Origin: Guadua angustifolia
Lineage: Eukaryota; Streptophyta; Magnoliopsida; Poales; Poaceae
Reading direction: 5' to 3'
DNA: 64,000 nt
Assembly: GCA_036346375.1 (NCBI GenBank)
Contig: CM070500.1
Coordinates: forward strand, 67,336,525 to 67,400,524
Every line of letters begins with the position of its first letter. Within the stretch, counting starts at the first letter, position 1. The position numbers and the translations under genes are program-made. The notes under the pieces are model-generated. The model saw only the letters and a program-made list of their open reading frames with translations, was not told the DNA's origin and made no database searches. Shown here in pieces: positions 42,984 to 54,991 of the stretch.

Positions 42984-44052
42984 ACTTCAATAGATTTAAC
43001 ACAGAGCACCCTCTCAGTTCCCTGAGCTTCTTCCTAGTATTAATTATAGGTCCCCTAGTTTGAAATGCCATCGCACCGCATTCCTTCCCCAACTTCAGCC
43101 ATAGCCACTAGACTTCTTTGGACACACTCCGTCACTGCCAGGTACCAAAATGGAGCCCTAAGGTTCCCCTAATTCTTTGCCCTCATCTTTGCGAGCTTAA
43201 GAACCTTCGATTCTCTCTTGCAGCTACCCAAAGCCCCTCCACCACTTCCTCTCACCACTCATCGCTCAGTCACCCATTGCTACCACCAAGACCTCCCCTA
43301 GGTCCCTCTCACTCTACTGAAGCTAACCGTACTACTCACTCCTTGCCAAGCATCGCCGTTTGCCACTGGTGAGTTCCCCTGCACATGCCCCTGCTCCCTA
43401 CCATTGGGCAGTGGGCCTGATATGTCAGTCTCCCTTCTCACACAGAGCTTGGGTCACTGACAAGTGGCCCCACTTGTTAGTTTTCATAATTAAACTAGGT
43501 TTTAAGTAATGAGTCACTGACATGTGGCTCGGTAGGGTTAAATAAGAAACCAAACCGTTATTGATAGATGGGTCATTGACATATGGACCCCACATATTAG
43601 TGACTAGAAAAAAAATAAAATTAGAGGAAATCCAGGAAAATAAGAAATATGTCTTCTTGTTAGAAAGAGTATTTTTCCATTTTCTGGGATTTTCAAAACA
43701 TACAAGATTTAACTGCTTATAACTTTTGCAAATAAGCTCCAAATCTAGTCAAACCAGTTTGTATTTTTTTTTCTAAAATCATGAAATTTATGACTCTACA
43801 AAAATATTTAAAACTTGATCCATTTCTGAATTTTATTTATAATTAAAATAGATCCTAGAACATTTAGAAATTTTAAATGCTTGTAACTTCGCCATAAAAT
43901 CCAAAGTAGATGAAACCAACTCCAGAATTCATCTAAAATCATGAAGTTTTCATTTTTGCAAAAATATTTAATTTTTATCTCAGTTTTAATTAAAATTATA
44001 TTTAGGTTAATTTTCAACCTATTCAAAATTTAAATAATAGTAACTATAGCAA
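42984..44052 (+). repeat. Plus-oriented long LTR of the same superfamily, 5' part
   Basis: C-rich U3-like text (43000-43400) is followed by GTCACTGACA(A/T)GTGG phrases (43450-43600) and then by AT-rich text with TTTTGCAAATAAGCTCCAAA. The same order is seen in the plus-oriented LTR at 54992-57491. The LTR start was not found, so the left border is uncertain. Confidence 0.5.
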
Positions 44053-44055
44053 TTA

Positions 44056-44285
44056 GGCTGTGTTTGGTACAGCTCGAGCTCTACCAGATCCGTGGAACTG
44101 GTGGAGCTGGATATTCCTAACTCCACCAGATCTATGGAGATGGAGCTGTGGGTATATTAAGAGTGTTTAGGTGGGCCATCTTGTTTACATTTTAGACTAA
44201 AAATATAAACTTAATTCAGTTTATTTTAACCTACAAGTTTCAGATCTGAGGTGGAGCTAGGATCTAGAGCTCTGCAAACAGGGCC
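44056..44285. mobile_element. Tourist-type MITE (copy 2; relative at 28945-29176)
   Basis: 230 bp from GGCTGTGTTTGGTACAGC to GCAAACAGGGCC, imperfect inverted ends, flanked by TTA on both sides (44053-44055 and 44286-44288). It is a full-length relative of the MITE at 28945, in opposite orientation. Confidence 0.85.
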
Positions 44286-44288
44286 TTA

Positions 44289-47200
44289 ATCTCTAAAATT
44301 TATGAAATCAGTTCCTAAAGTCCTATAAAAATTATGTGCTTCCTGTTATATAATGATACCTAAAATTTAACTTTGTGTGAATTAAGCTTCCATCTAGAGA
44401 TGATGACTAGTGGTATATTTGCAATTTAAAAATCCATAACTTTTGTTAATAAACTCCAAAATTTGCAAAACCAATTTCTAAATTTTTATAAAAATAAGAC
44501 CTCCCTGTTTCTATATTTATTTTTGATTTTGAATTTATTTTAATTCTTTTGCTTCTTATTGATATTTTATGTACAACTTATAGATACCGACGCTATGGAT
44601 AATTTCACCATCGACCTCAACTTCAGCACTGAAACCAACGAGCAAGGCAAGTACCCCCTTTGATCATGTTAATCCAAGTATTTTATTTAATGTATATTGT
44701 TTTATATATCTATATATGCATGTGTGTACTTTCAATAAATTTGCTATATTGTGGGTACCAAACTACCAATAGGTATAATGTTGTGTTTCATGGAATTTTA
44801 TTAATAAATATTGTTATGTCAACCTTGATAACCCTAAGTTAGGTTTAGGCATTATAGAAATTTTAAATGGGTATAATTGATTATATGTGCAATTGCTTAG
44901 CCGTGCTTTAAGATTGGAATGACAAATGGTTGGGTATGCTATTTGTTTAAAATTTAAATGATGGAGATGTTGAGAATACTAGTTGCATGTATTTTGGTAT
45001 AAAATTCAAAATAAAACTATTCTTTGACGAGATATGGCAATAGCCGGATGTGTATGGGACTAGCACGTAGTGTAGGGGAGTGTTCTCATCCGGGTCGGAT
45101 TGAGGACCGAACGTATCTTCTGTTGCATTTTAATTTGGTTGCTACGACTATACTGTAAGAACAATATTACCTTAATGTATTTGTGACATTGTATGGAGGT
45201 GACAACAATGTTGTATTTGTACGTACTAGCCACTGATCATGGGACTAATACAGTATAGTCATGAGGTCTTCTCAGTATTCCACACCAGAAGGGAGGGTCT
45301 CAACATAGTTCCAACAACAAGCCACACCATTGATACCCACTTGAGATATGGAGTACCTCTCTAACATCCTATGAGCTTAATGTTGTATTGGTATACTTTG
45401 CGTACCTTGCAAAGTCCCTACAAGCAAAGAGTACCTCTCCATTCAAGCATTAGCCCAATAACTATCAACTACCACCTGCGGTTTATTTGGTAGAGTATGG
45501 CAACTTATTATGCTAGGGACTTCCCATAAAAGCACATGTAGTTGTATGAATATAGATGGGTCTACAGCACAATAGATCGGTCCATAATAATCCAGGAAAG
45601 ACTACCACACTCCCCTGCATGCAACTGCACCGGTACCTTCAATCACTCACCCAAGTCTTAAGACATGTTTTCGTCTTTGTATGATAACCAAGATAATAGA
45701 GGTACCACCTCTGGACCAATACTCATATTTCCCATTTGACCATTTTCCAACCTAGCTTGTCTAGTACCAATATGATCATGGCAATTATCTATCATCTAAT
45801 AGTTGAGAACATTATCTATTTTCTCTTTTTCAGCCAAGTTCTCTGAATTTAATCTTCCGGAGGCTCGTTCTCGCTCATACGAACTCCGATTCAAGCGATT
45901 AAAGTTTCTAAATTTTTTCTAAAATCGAGCTCTACCTTCCAGAGCCATTTATTTTCAGTTTTGGGCTTGTTTGAGTCTCTGTTTTGTATTTATTTAGTTT
46001 CATTGTTTTCTTTTTCAGTAGACGCGAATCCCGAAGGAGCGACAGTGATTTCGAAGATCAAGACTCAGTGCTAGATCAGCAAGGCAAGTCGTGACCTTTG
46101 ATCATATTAAACCCATGTTTGCAAAAGTACTTTGTTTTATACAATTGCATGCTATCTGTGTATCAATGCTAGTTTATGGGAATAGTTATTCACCTGGTTG
46201 ATATTACGCCACCTTCGTCTTTGGAATGCTATGTATCCATTGTTAGCCACTAGATGGGTTGGTACTAGTTGGACATAATCATAAAACCAACAATGGGTTA
46301 TCGTAGTTATACTTAGACCTACTTAGTAAATGCGTTGGGATTTATATCACATGTGAATTAATGTTAATCTTGACTTAATGAAATATTGAATCGTGGCCGT
46401 TAGCCCTTTGTTGTAAACTTGTACCATAGTGGGGTTTGCCATTGGTCTTGGTTGAACAAAATGTTTTCCCTCGAGCAAGTGATCGATGCGATAAAGGGGT
46501 GCTTTCTAGCACATTGAGATGTGGTTGTCTTGCCTGAGACAACTTAAGGACTTAATCTTGTGCGCCATTGAACTGGGCCTAACCGTGGAACCACAAGTCT
46601 GGTATGGGACAGACCTAACTGATTAATTTGCAATGCCTAGACTTGAGTGCTGCCAACTGGTTGTGTGGGTTCCGGGATGGACGGGTAGATTCATATGGCT
46701 CAAGAGGGGGCCCTGAGGGGCGAAACCTTAGAGGGCAGTACCGAGTTTGGATAGTGCAGTGTAAAGGCTTTGTCATCATATCTCTGCGACACACCAAAGG
46801 AAGTGTGTTAATATCGATTGCACTAAGAGATGTTCATGTCGTGTGGGTAAAACTGTACAACCTCTGCAGAGTGTAAAACTATTCGAATAGCCGTGTTCGC
46901 GATCATGGGCAAGTCTGGGGATTTCACATGGGGTTTAGAGTGTTTCATGAAATGTGGGAATGTGGACTTGTTGGAATGTGGACGGGGAGTTCACTGTTGT
47001 TTTGTTGTCTAAAGTTATACTGTTGAATTTAGTGGTTTGATACTTGTTTTGGATGGTGTAGCAGGATGATGCCTCGCCATTCTGTTCATGTTGTCTATCA
47101 TTGATTTACCAGTTAATTATTATCGTTTTCATCAATATGCTTTCAATCTATTTACTATATTTCTATTTAAGTTATTGCTTTCTGCAAATGAACTATATGA

Positions 47201-47639
47201 CCATCCTTTGTCAAGCCTTGCCAGAATATTGCATTATTTCCCTACGGCTTGCTGAGTACTTTTTGTACTCACAGCTTTATGCCTTTGTTGATCAGTTGCT
47301 GAGGAAGGACCAGGGAACAATGAGTACCATGAAGAGTACTATAAAGACTACGTGGACTAGAAAGGCGTTTCCCCAAACGATTGCTTGTGGCATGTCGAAT
47401 GGCCCAAGTTATCTTATTTCCGCTGCAACAATTTTATTTATTTCTTAAGCCATAAGGAATTGGTGTATGAACCTTGACTATAAGGTCTTTTTCTTTATTT
47501 AATAATAATTTGCTTCTTCTTAGTTAATTCGTTGTATGGAATGATATTTCATCTGTGTTGCCACTGTGTGCAGTAGCGTGATCCTGGACTAGTGCAGAAT
47601 ATACAGAGGGTTTCGGATTTGCATATCCGGGTCCCGACA
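44289..47639 (+). repeat. Plus-oriented long LTR(s), ending at 47639
   Basis: The end GGGTCCCGACA at 47639 is the inverse of the inner solo LTR's start. The landmark AGCAAGGCAAGT.C..CCTTTGATCAT occurs twice (about 44643 and 46079), so at least two LTR copies are joined or nested here, with a border near 45830. CTCTGCAGAGTGTAAAAC and CTATTCGAATAGCC (46862-46892) correspond to landmarks of the minus-oriented copies. No pol sequence is present. Confidence 0.55.
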
Positions 47640-48390
47640 TGGTGGCGATCTTTATGGCAATACCATGGATGGCAACGATGAAACCTCATGTTTTGATGCT
47701 AAACCTCCAAACCTATCTAATGCATTAGCTTCTAAGGACTACTAAAAGCTCACCAGAAGGTCTGGCAGTGATTGAGAGGGTTTGGAGCGGTGAACAATAG
47801 GGAGAACAAATTCACTGTGGACAAGAAGCATTACGTAGGGGAAAATGAAGTGGGGTTAAGTGGTGTGAAGTAATGTGAAAGGAGGGAAGTGCAGCTTATC
47901 GGACCGGAGGGAATGTGGCGGCTTGGATCGGGTGTGCCAACCAAAAATAATGAAGACGAGAGCAACACAGCTTCTCTCGGTTCCAACTATGAAAACATGC
48001 AAGACTGAAGTAAGAATAGGGCCTAGGGAATAAGATGATGCATGTGTTGAGCAAAGAATCTCACCAGAGCGGCAATAGTGTGGTGGCATGGTCATCGGTG
48101 CCGGCAAGGATGTCTCACATTCTCAGTGAACCAAAGGAGAAGATGCCTCGGTTCTTGAGAAGGAAGGCAAGTGGCGGTCTCACATTATGAATATGTTTGG
48201 AGAGGCTCCTAGGACTAATTAGAACACAAATAAATTATTTCCATACTCTTGTCATGTTTTAGTAAAATTTTAAAATTCAAAATAGCAACTAAGAATATAA
48301 TTTTTTCTTAGATACAGAAAATATTGGGAAAATGCAGAAAAGAGCTTTTAGAACATAATATAACTTTTTAGGAAATTTTGGCCTATTATA
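47640..48390 (-). repeat. 3' LTR remnant of the chromodomain gypsy element
   Basis: On the minus strand the LTR would begin TATAATAGGCC at 48390 (TGTAA type with a G-to-A change), directly after the polyprotein stop at 48396-48394. It is cut at 47640 by the end of the plus-oriented LTR, whose insertion presumably split it. Confidence 0.5.
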
Positions 48391-48393
48391 GAC

Positions 48394-48592
48394 CTACCCC
48401 CCAAGAAGAATCTTGTCCCCAAGATTGAGCGACTTAGGAAAAAATCTGAAAACTTGGTTCTAGGGGGTCCTTACTCTAGTATTGCTTCATCTTGGGTGTG
48501 GTTGCTCTATTGTACTTAGCACATCTTGAGGGTTCTACTCCTTGTGCGACATGCAGCTTCCTCCAACACCTGAATTATATGCTCTCGGTAGG
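48394..48592 (-). pseudogene. C-terminal end of the chromodomain polyprotein, split off by an insertion
   Basis: Read on the minus strand: IIQVLEEAACRTRSRTLKMC, then VQ*SNHTQDEAILE and KSLNLGDKILLGG with stop at 48394. This is the last part of a chromodomain (KVQWSHHTEDEATWE in intact relatives) and the usual NLGDxIL end of Tekay/Del polyproteins. It continues the frame that breaks off at 52569 on the other side of the SIRE-type LTR. Confidence 0.7.
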
Positions 48593-48999
48593 TGTAGTGG
48601 ATTGGATGCTCAAGATGGGAGGTGGGTTAATTGGGATTCTTTTTGCTAATGGTCAAATTAAAACTTAAACTTTCCTAGCCCAACCTATGTGCCTATGCAT
48701 TCTAGTGTAGCTAAAATAACTCCTACACAAGTCTAATGAAGTTTTACAACCTAAGTTCCAATCCTACACAAGTCTAGTATCTAGGAATTGAATGACTTGA
48801 AAGTAAATGTGAAAATATAAAAGTGACAAGAAGCACAACCAATTTTTACCGAGGTCTTGGAGATTTGGCAATCTCTCCTATTCCCCATTGGAGCACTCTC
48901 GCAATAGTATCACTCTCACTTGAAACCGTGCAAGGAATCAAGCCATCCACTCAAGTAGTCCTTTTTGCTCTAGATAGGTAGATTCTGTGAGATTATTTG

Positions 49000-51474
49000 G
49001 TGGTCTACCCATATTTGTGATGAGTAATTGATTGTGTTTGAGCTTGTGGTGCTTTCGAGGTTTGAGGTTAGTTTGAATTCATTTTGAATTTGAAGCAATT
49101 TGATGTGTTTATTAGGGTGGGTGGCATTACTGGCCCTAGAGGGCAATGTTGCCGGCTTTGAGGCACTACCGGTCTAGGTTGGTGGTAGTTATATTCCAAG
49201 AAGGGTTGTTTTCTAGGCTTAGGGAAATCGGCACTACCGGCCCTAGGGGACGATAGTACCGACCGAGCAGCACTACCAGCCCCTAGTTAGCAGTTGTTAT
49301 TTTTCAGAGCGTGCACTATTGGTTCATCCAGGGTGGCACTTTTGGCCTCAACATGGTGGTAGTACCGGGGCGTACTACCGGCCCTAAGGGGTGATAGTGC
49401 TGATTTTTCTAGCAAATTTTGAATTATAGTTATTTCATATTTTGTGAACAGTGCTATGTAATGCTTTTCTTATCGGTGTTGGTTGTAGGATTTCAGAGCT
49501 AGGTCATGGTGAGTCAGAGGAGACTGGGACTAGGCTAGGAGAGTTGAGGTCTAGATGGTCAGAGTAACGTTAAAGATGATTGGGGCCAAGAAGTTGGTGC
49601 AAGTAGGGGTGGATATCGAGCTGACTCGACTCAACTCGGTAGACTCGGTAAGGTAACGAGCCAGCTCGAACTCGACTCGGTATCGTAACGAGCTCGAAGT
49701 TCAACTCGACTCGACTCGTTATAAACTCGAGTTGGCTCGAGTTAGCTCGTTAGGCTCGTTAGTAATGTGAGCAAGGGAGCATAGGGTTTTTTTTCCATGT
49801 AGCTCGATTAACTCGTTAGGGATTTAGCCATTTAGGGGATTTAGGGTTTTTTTCCATGTAGCTCGATTAACTCGTTAGCTCGCTCGATAACTCGTTAGCT
49901 CGGCTCGTTTAACTCGTTTTGTTAACGAGTTCAAAACCCAGCTCGACTCGACTCGTTAAGAAACGAGTTCGAGCCGAGTCGAGTCGAGTTTTCGAGTACT
50001 CGTTTAACTCGCGAGTTTCGAGTTTTTTTCCACCCCTAGGTGAGGAAGATAAGGAACTGAAGTGATGGATATGGTGAGTAACAGCATGGACCAGGACTAG
50101 ACTCAGGAAGGAGCTGAGGTTTAGAATAGTCAAGGAAGCCGAAAACATCATGGTCAAGCGGAGAAGAACATGTGGCATGCTAAGTGACTTAGGTTTGTTT
50201 GGAAGTGAGGATGGTTCAGGGGATTTCAGACACATGAGAGGCTTGACGGCAAGTTATTGAGGTCACATGGAAGGTGACAAAGTATGGACGATGCTTTAAG
50301 AGGAAGGAAAAGACCAATCATGGGGAAAATTGGTAATTTGTCAATTACCAAGATTGATATGGTTTGACAAAAATCGCAGCAGTGGCCTAAGTGGTTTAGG
50401 TCAAGCCAAAGAGGGAGTGGACATGAATTCGGGCTCGTGGAGTGAACTGAAGCATCATGTGAAGGCCACTTCGAAAAGCGTGCATGTGTGTGTAAAACCC
50501 ATTATGTGTTGGGTTAGCAAGTTATCCCATGTGAATATGGATAGTATCGACTTGTGTGTACAGGTCCAGGGTTAGGGTTGCCTCCTCCTCTATATAACAA
50601 CTTGAGAGATATAGAGGGAGATAAGCCTCTAAGCTCTAGGTAAAGGATTAGGGTTTCCACAAGTTTTTTGGTTCTTGTGTGTGTGTGAGTGCTCCTTGGG
50701 AGCTTTGCCCTCTTTGGAGAGACTTTATAATCATCCATCTTGATCTAAAATTAGAAATCAAATTTGTGATCAAGTTCTTGTTCAAGTTTTCGTCTTCCTT
50801 CTTTCTTGAGTTTTTCAATCTCTCTTGGTTTCTTTCTCTCTTAATCTTAGTTTGCCAAGGATGAATGATTAATGGATGAATCCTCTATAGATCATATCCC
50901 AATCATCTAGACAAGCTTTAACAAGATCTCCCAAGTTCTTCTCAAGAAATCGGTTTTTGGCATGAGAAGGAAAGATTCATGGTAGATCATGTTCTTATGT
51001 ATTTGAGGGCTATTTCTTTGGTGTTCTAGCTTACTGTGATATCTGGGAGATCATATAAGATCATTTCAACCATCAAATCTCTACGAGCAAGCTTAGGGTG
51101 AAGTTTGTGCATTTGGTCTGGTTTTGGTGTAAACTTCTCCAAATTTGAAAAAGGTAAAATTTTGAAATAAATCCTTATGATTAAAGGTTGGAATAGGTTC
51201 ATGATATCTACAGAAAGGTGCATACAAAGTTTCACGAGTTTTGGGTCATCCAATCAAAAGTTACATCAATTCTTGGATTTGAACTCGTGCTGATTTTATT
51301 GTTCATCCAATAGTACCACCCTCTATATGGCAGTAGTGTCGCCCTAAACGAGTTTTCTCTAAAAACTTTCTTTTTCTGTTAATATTTGATCAAGTGAGGT
51401 TTTGGTTGGTTCTTTTAGGGGGAAAATTATTTATGATCATTCACCCCCTTTCAATCGCCATTTATGGTCCTTCA
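49000..51474 (+). repeat. Plus-oriented LTR nested in the SIRE-type solo LTR
   Basis: The end TATTTATGATCATTCACCCCCTTTC...GGTCCTTCA at 51474 is of the SIRE kind. TATA (CCTCTATATAACAAC, about 50588) and leader text are in plus orientation. GGCACTACCGG-type repeats (49130-49400) resemble those in the SIRE LTR at 14448. The left border is uncertain and no target duplication was found. An open frame at 50330-50575 shows no domain. Confidence 0.5.
49604..50038. mobile_element. hAT-like non-autonomous element, CTCGA-rich
   Basis: Ends are perfect 10-bp inverted repeats, TAGGGGTGGA...TCCACCCCTA. The body (435 bp) is made of dozens of short ACTCG(A/T/G), AACGAG and CTCGACTCG motifs in both orientations, with a duplicated phrase TTTTTTTCCATGTAGCTCGA. 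The flanks GGTGCAAG and GGTGAGGA share only the first four bases, so the expected 8-bp duplication is decayed. Such TAGGGGTGG elements are common in plants. Confidence 0.7.
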
Positions 51475-52568
51475 ACTTAGAACCTTCGCAAACCTCTTGG
51501 TGCCTTTTGCATAAGCTCCTCCTTGGAAGGTCATCGAGAACCACACCTTCAAGCCATCTAGGAGACATTGATCTCCAAAGGTAATAAGTCTACACCATCA
51601 CTTGAAGCAGAGAGGTCAAACAACTAGAGTGATGTATGCTGAAGGCTTATACTACCTCTCCAATCTCTCAAAATTAAATATGCTCTCGAAAGCTCTTGAC
51701 TGCTCTTGCTCTTCCCCTGGTATAAGATGAACCTGTAGAGTGACCAAAGGTCATCACAAAGATACCCATACCAAGTATTTATAGCCTTCTTGAAGAAACT
51801 AGCTGCTGTACTCACTTTCTTGAGAAATCAACATAATCTGGATCATCCAGACCCCTTCCGGATCATCCTAAATCCTAAAGTTCAACAGTCAAAAAACTAG
51901 TCGTTATAGGCCTAAAATATCATCCGGTAGCTTCCAAATCATCTGGAATGTACAAAAATTAGCCCATCCCAAAAACCAGCTCTTGTCTCAATGATACATA
52001 TCATCCGCTAGCTTCCGAATCATCCTTATATTTGGATGATCCTCTCCATCCAGATAATCTGGAATGTACAAAAATTTAGCCCATCGCAAAAACTATCTCT
52101 TTATCTTAATAATCTGCTTGCTTATCCAGTAGCTATATGATAATCCAAAATGCATTGACAAATTTCAAACTTAGTCAATGTTGCTCCAATTTTGATTCCA
52201 CTTCATTTTCAACTTTTCAAGGGCTTCCTTTGGCTACTGATGAGCTAGACAAGCCTAGTATGCATCACCACTAGCTACCCAAATTAACCAAGCTTAAGCT
52301 ACTAGCCTAAACCCACTTTAATAGTACGGCCAAATCAAAATTAAGATCTAACACTACAATAATCCATTCTCAACACCTTGGATCATTTCTAAATACATTG
52401 TCCTTGATCTTCATGCTTCACTATCAATTATACCTTTTCGGGGGTCTATGAACATCAAGAACTCCTATTATAACAAACAAGCACTAACTTGTCTTAAAAC
52501 CTTTAAATATTGTTAGTCTTGACAATTAAATATCATTAATCACTAAAATTGAGGCCTAGATGCTTATA

Positions 52569-53520
52569 GTATGTAAGGTCTTGTACTAACTCGATCTGTT
52601 CTAGTGGATTGTGCTCATTCAGGACTCGTAGACACTTTTTGAGTTGACACACATGGAAGATATCATGCACATCTGAAAGCTTGGGTGGCAACTTTGGTTG
52701 ATATGCTACTTCTCCTTTCCTTTCAATTATTCTATAAAGTCTATTGTATATCAGTGCCAACTTTCATTGGACCTGGAAGTGGTGAGTGCCACAAAGTGGC
52801 ATGACCTTCACGGAAACATAGTCTACGGTGATGATCGGCATAGCTCTTTTGCCTGGATTGTGCTTTCTTTAGTCTGGTTCTAATTAACCAAACTTGCTCC
52901 TCAACTTTGTTTATGGATGTTGGACCGAATACTTGTCTTTCTCTATTCTCAGACCAATTGAGGGATATCCTACATCTTTTCCCATGCAAGTCTTCGAAGG
53001 GTGATATTTGTAGACTTGCTTGATAACTGTTTTTGTAGGAAAATTTTGCATACAACAGACAGTTCTCCCAATTTGGTCCATAAGACAACAAACATACTCT
53101 AAGCATTCATCCAAAATTTAATTCACTTTCTCAGTTTGACCTCTAGTCTGGGGATGGTTTGTTGTCCTAAAAGTTAGACTTGTGGCTAGAGCCTCCTATA
53201 AGCTTTTCCAAAAGTGCATAGTAAGTTGGGTACCTATCTGAAACTATCCTTTTTATCACCCCATGCAAACATACTATCTTCAACATATACTACTCAGCAA
53301 ACTTTGATCCATGATCTCTCATGTTTATTGGTATAAAATAAGCAACTTTGGCTAAACTATCCAGTATAACCCGCATCGAATCGTGCCCTTTCGGCAATTT
53401 TGGTATTCTGGTGATAAAATCCATACCAACTTTATCCCACTTCCATTTGGGTATTTGCAATGGTTGTAGGAGTACAGGAGGTCACTGATTCTCAGCCTTG
53501 TCCCTTTGACATACATCACA
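52569..53520 (-). pseudogene. Chromovirus integrase and chromodomain start (Tekay/Del-like)
   Basis: Read leftward: integrase core text (MRDHGSKFAE, IKRIVSDR, EKVN), FSYKNSYQASLQISPFEDLH, NRERQVFGPTSINKVEEQVW, then YRIIERKGEVAYQPKLPPKL, SDVHDIFHVCQLKKCLRVLN and ELVQDLTY. This is the standard C-terminal integrase/GPY part leading to a chromodomain in Tekay/Del (RIRE3/RIRE8-like) elements. Frames change several times, with stops. The chromodomain is cut at 52569 by the SIRE-type LTR. Confidence 0.8.
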
Positions 53521-54990
53521 TTCAATAACAAATCTTGCTATCTCTCTTCATTTTAGACCACCAAAATCCCATCTTTAAGTCTAGGTACATTTTCATGCTA
53601 TCAAGGTGTATATATACAACACTTCATGAGCCTCATTAAGAATTAACTTCTTAAACTCCTTTTTGTTTGGTTCAACTAAGTGTTTCCTATACCAAATGGT
53701 ACCTTGCATATCCTTTGAAAATTATGTAATCACACCCCTCTTCATGTTGTATTTGACTTTCTCAATATCTTTACCTTCTTTCTAAGCTGTATTGATTTGC
53801 TCTTCCAAGGTGGGTTTTACTTCTAATACAATAATATAACCTTCTTCTACCAAATCTAAGTTAAGGTGTTGAAATTCCTCATGTACTGACGACTGCTTTT
53901 CTTTGATTATGATAGTGTTACAATACAACTTCTAGCTCAAAGTGTTAGCCACCACATTTGGTTTTTTGGGATGGTAATTGATGCCAAGATTGTTGTTCTT
54001 CATCAATTCCAACCATCTCCTCCATCTTAGGTTTAGATCTAATTGAGTGAATGTATATTGTAAACTCTTGTAGTCCATATATATTTCACAACAATTCCTG
54101 ATAAGGTAATATAACCAAATCTTTAGGTCATGCACTATGGCTACTAATTCTAGGTCATGAATAGGGTAATTTGCTTCATGGGGCCTCCACTGATGTGAGG
54201 CATAAGCTACAACCTTCTGTTCTTGCATCAACACACAACTAAGTCCATGGCGAGATGCATCACAATAGATGTCAAAGTTTTTATGTATATTCAGTAGGAT
54301 TAGCATTGGGGTTATGGTCAATCTATTCCTTAACCCTTGGAAAGTCTCTTCACATTCCATAGTTCATTCAAAATTCTTTTCCTTCTTGAGATGTTGAGCA
54401 TCAGTCTTATAATCTTGGAGAAGTCTTCGATGAATGGTCGGTAGTATCCAGCCAAACCAAGGAAGCTTTAGACTTCTGAAATAGTCTTGGGTTCATCCCA
54501 TTCCAACACATCTCTAACCTTATTTGGATCCACTGCGACACCATCTTTGGACAACACATGACCCAAAAAGGCAACCTCTTTAGCCAAAACTTGCACTTGC
54601 TAACTTTGCATACAACTTGTGCTCTTGTAGCTTCTCCCATACAATCTCAGATGACACTTGTGTTTTTCTTCACTCCTTAAATATATAAGTATATCATCTA
54701 TAAAGACCACTACAAATCAACCAAGACCTCCAGAAATATGTTATTCATCAGGTTCATGAAGTAGGCGGGAGTGTTAATTAATCTGAACGACATAACGGTA
54801 TACTCATACAATCCATATCAAGTAGAGAAATCTATTTTCAAAATATCCACTGATTTGATTTTTAATTGGTGGTAGCCCAATCACGTATGAATCTTGGAGA
54901 AGACTCGACCTCCATCATGTGGTCGAACAAATTGTTAATCCTTAGTAGTGGGTATTTGTTCTTGATGGTCACTTCGTTCTATGAGCGATA
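53521..54990 (-). pseudogene. Chromovirus reverse transcriptase/RNase H (Tekay/Del-like)
   Basis: Read leftward from 54990: NEVTIKNKYPLLRINNLFDH (RT start), broken RT text, SKCKFWLKRLPF (54640-54407), then 54360-53932 MECEETFQGLRNRLTITPML, FDIYCDASRHGLSCVLMQEQ (RNase H aspartate), VAYASHQWRPHEANYPIHDL, and NYHPKKPNVVANTLS. Residues such as the RNase H DAS and the E of DLELVAIVHDL are still there, but the RT YVDD box has been lost among stops. The gene is interrupted at 54991 by a plus-oriented LTR; the N-terminal gag/protease lies beyond. Confidence 0.8.
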
Positions 54991-54991
54991 G

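Larger units (their letters stand above)
48593..52568 (-). repeat. SIRE-type solo LTR inserted in the chromodomain gene, with nested insertions
   Basis: On the minus strand it begins TATAAGCATCTAGGCCTC (TGAAAGCATCTAGGCC in intact SIRE LTRs) at 52568 and ends CCAATCCACTACA at 48593. Flanks are GTAGG (48588-48592) and GTATG (52569-52573), four of five bases equal. The pol reading frame continues across: LTY before and REH after, joined by the duplication. GGATCATCC-type repeats (51845-52060) and TATAAATACTTGG (51774-51786, minus) are LTR-internal. A plus-oriented LTR occupies about 49000-51474. Confidence 0.7.

Noticed and set aside
44660..44842. 60-codon plus-strand frame after ACCATCGACCTCAACTTCAG
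   Set aside because: Lies in the LTR; the upstream coding-like phrase is a family landmark of the LTR and is not continued by an open frame in the other copies.
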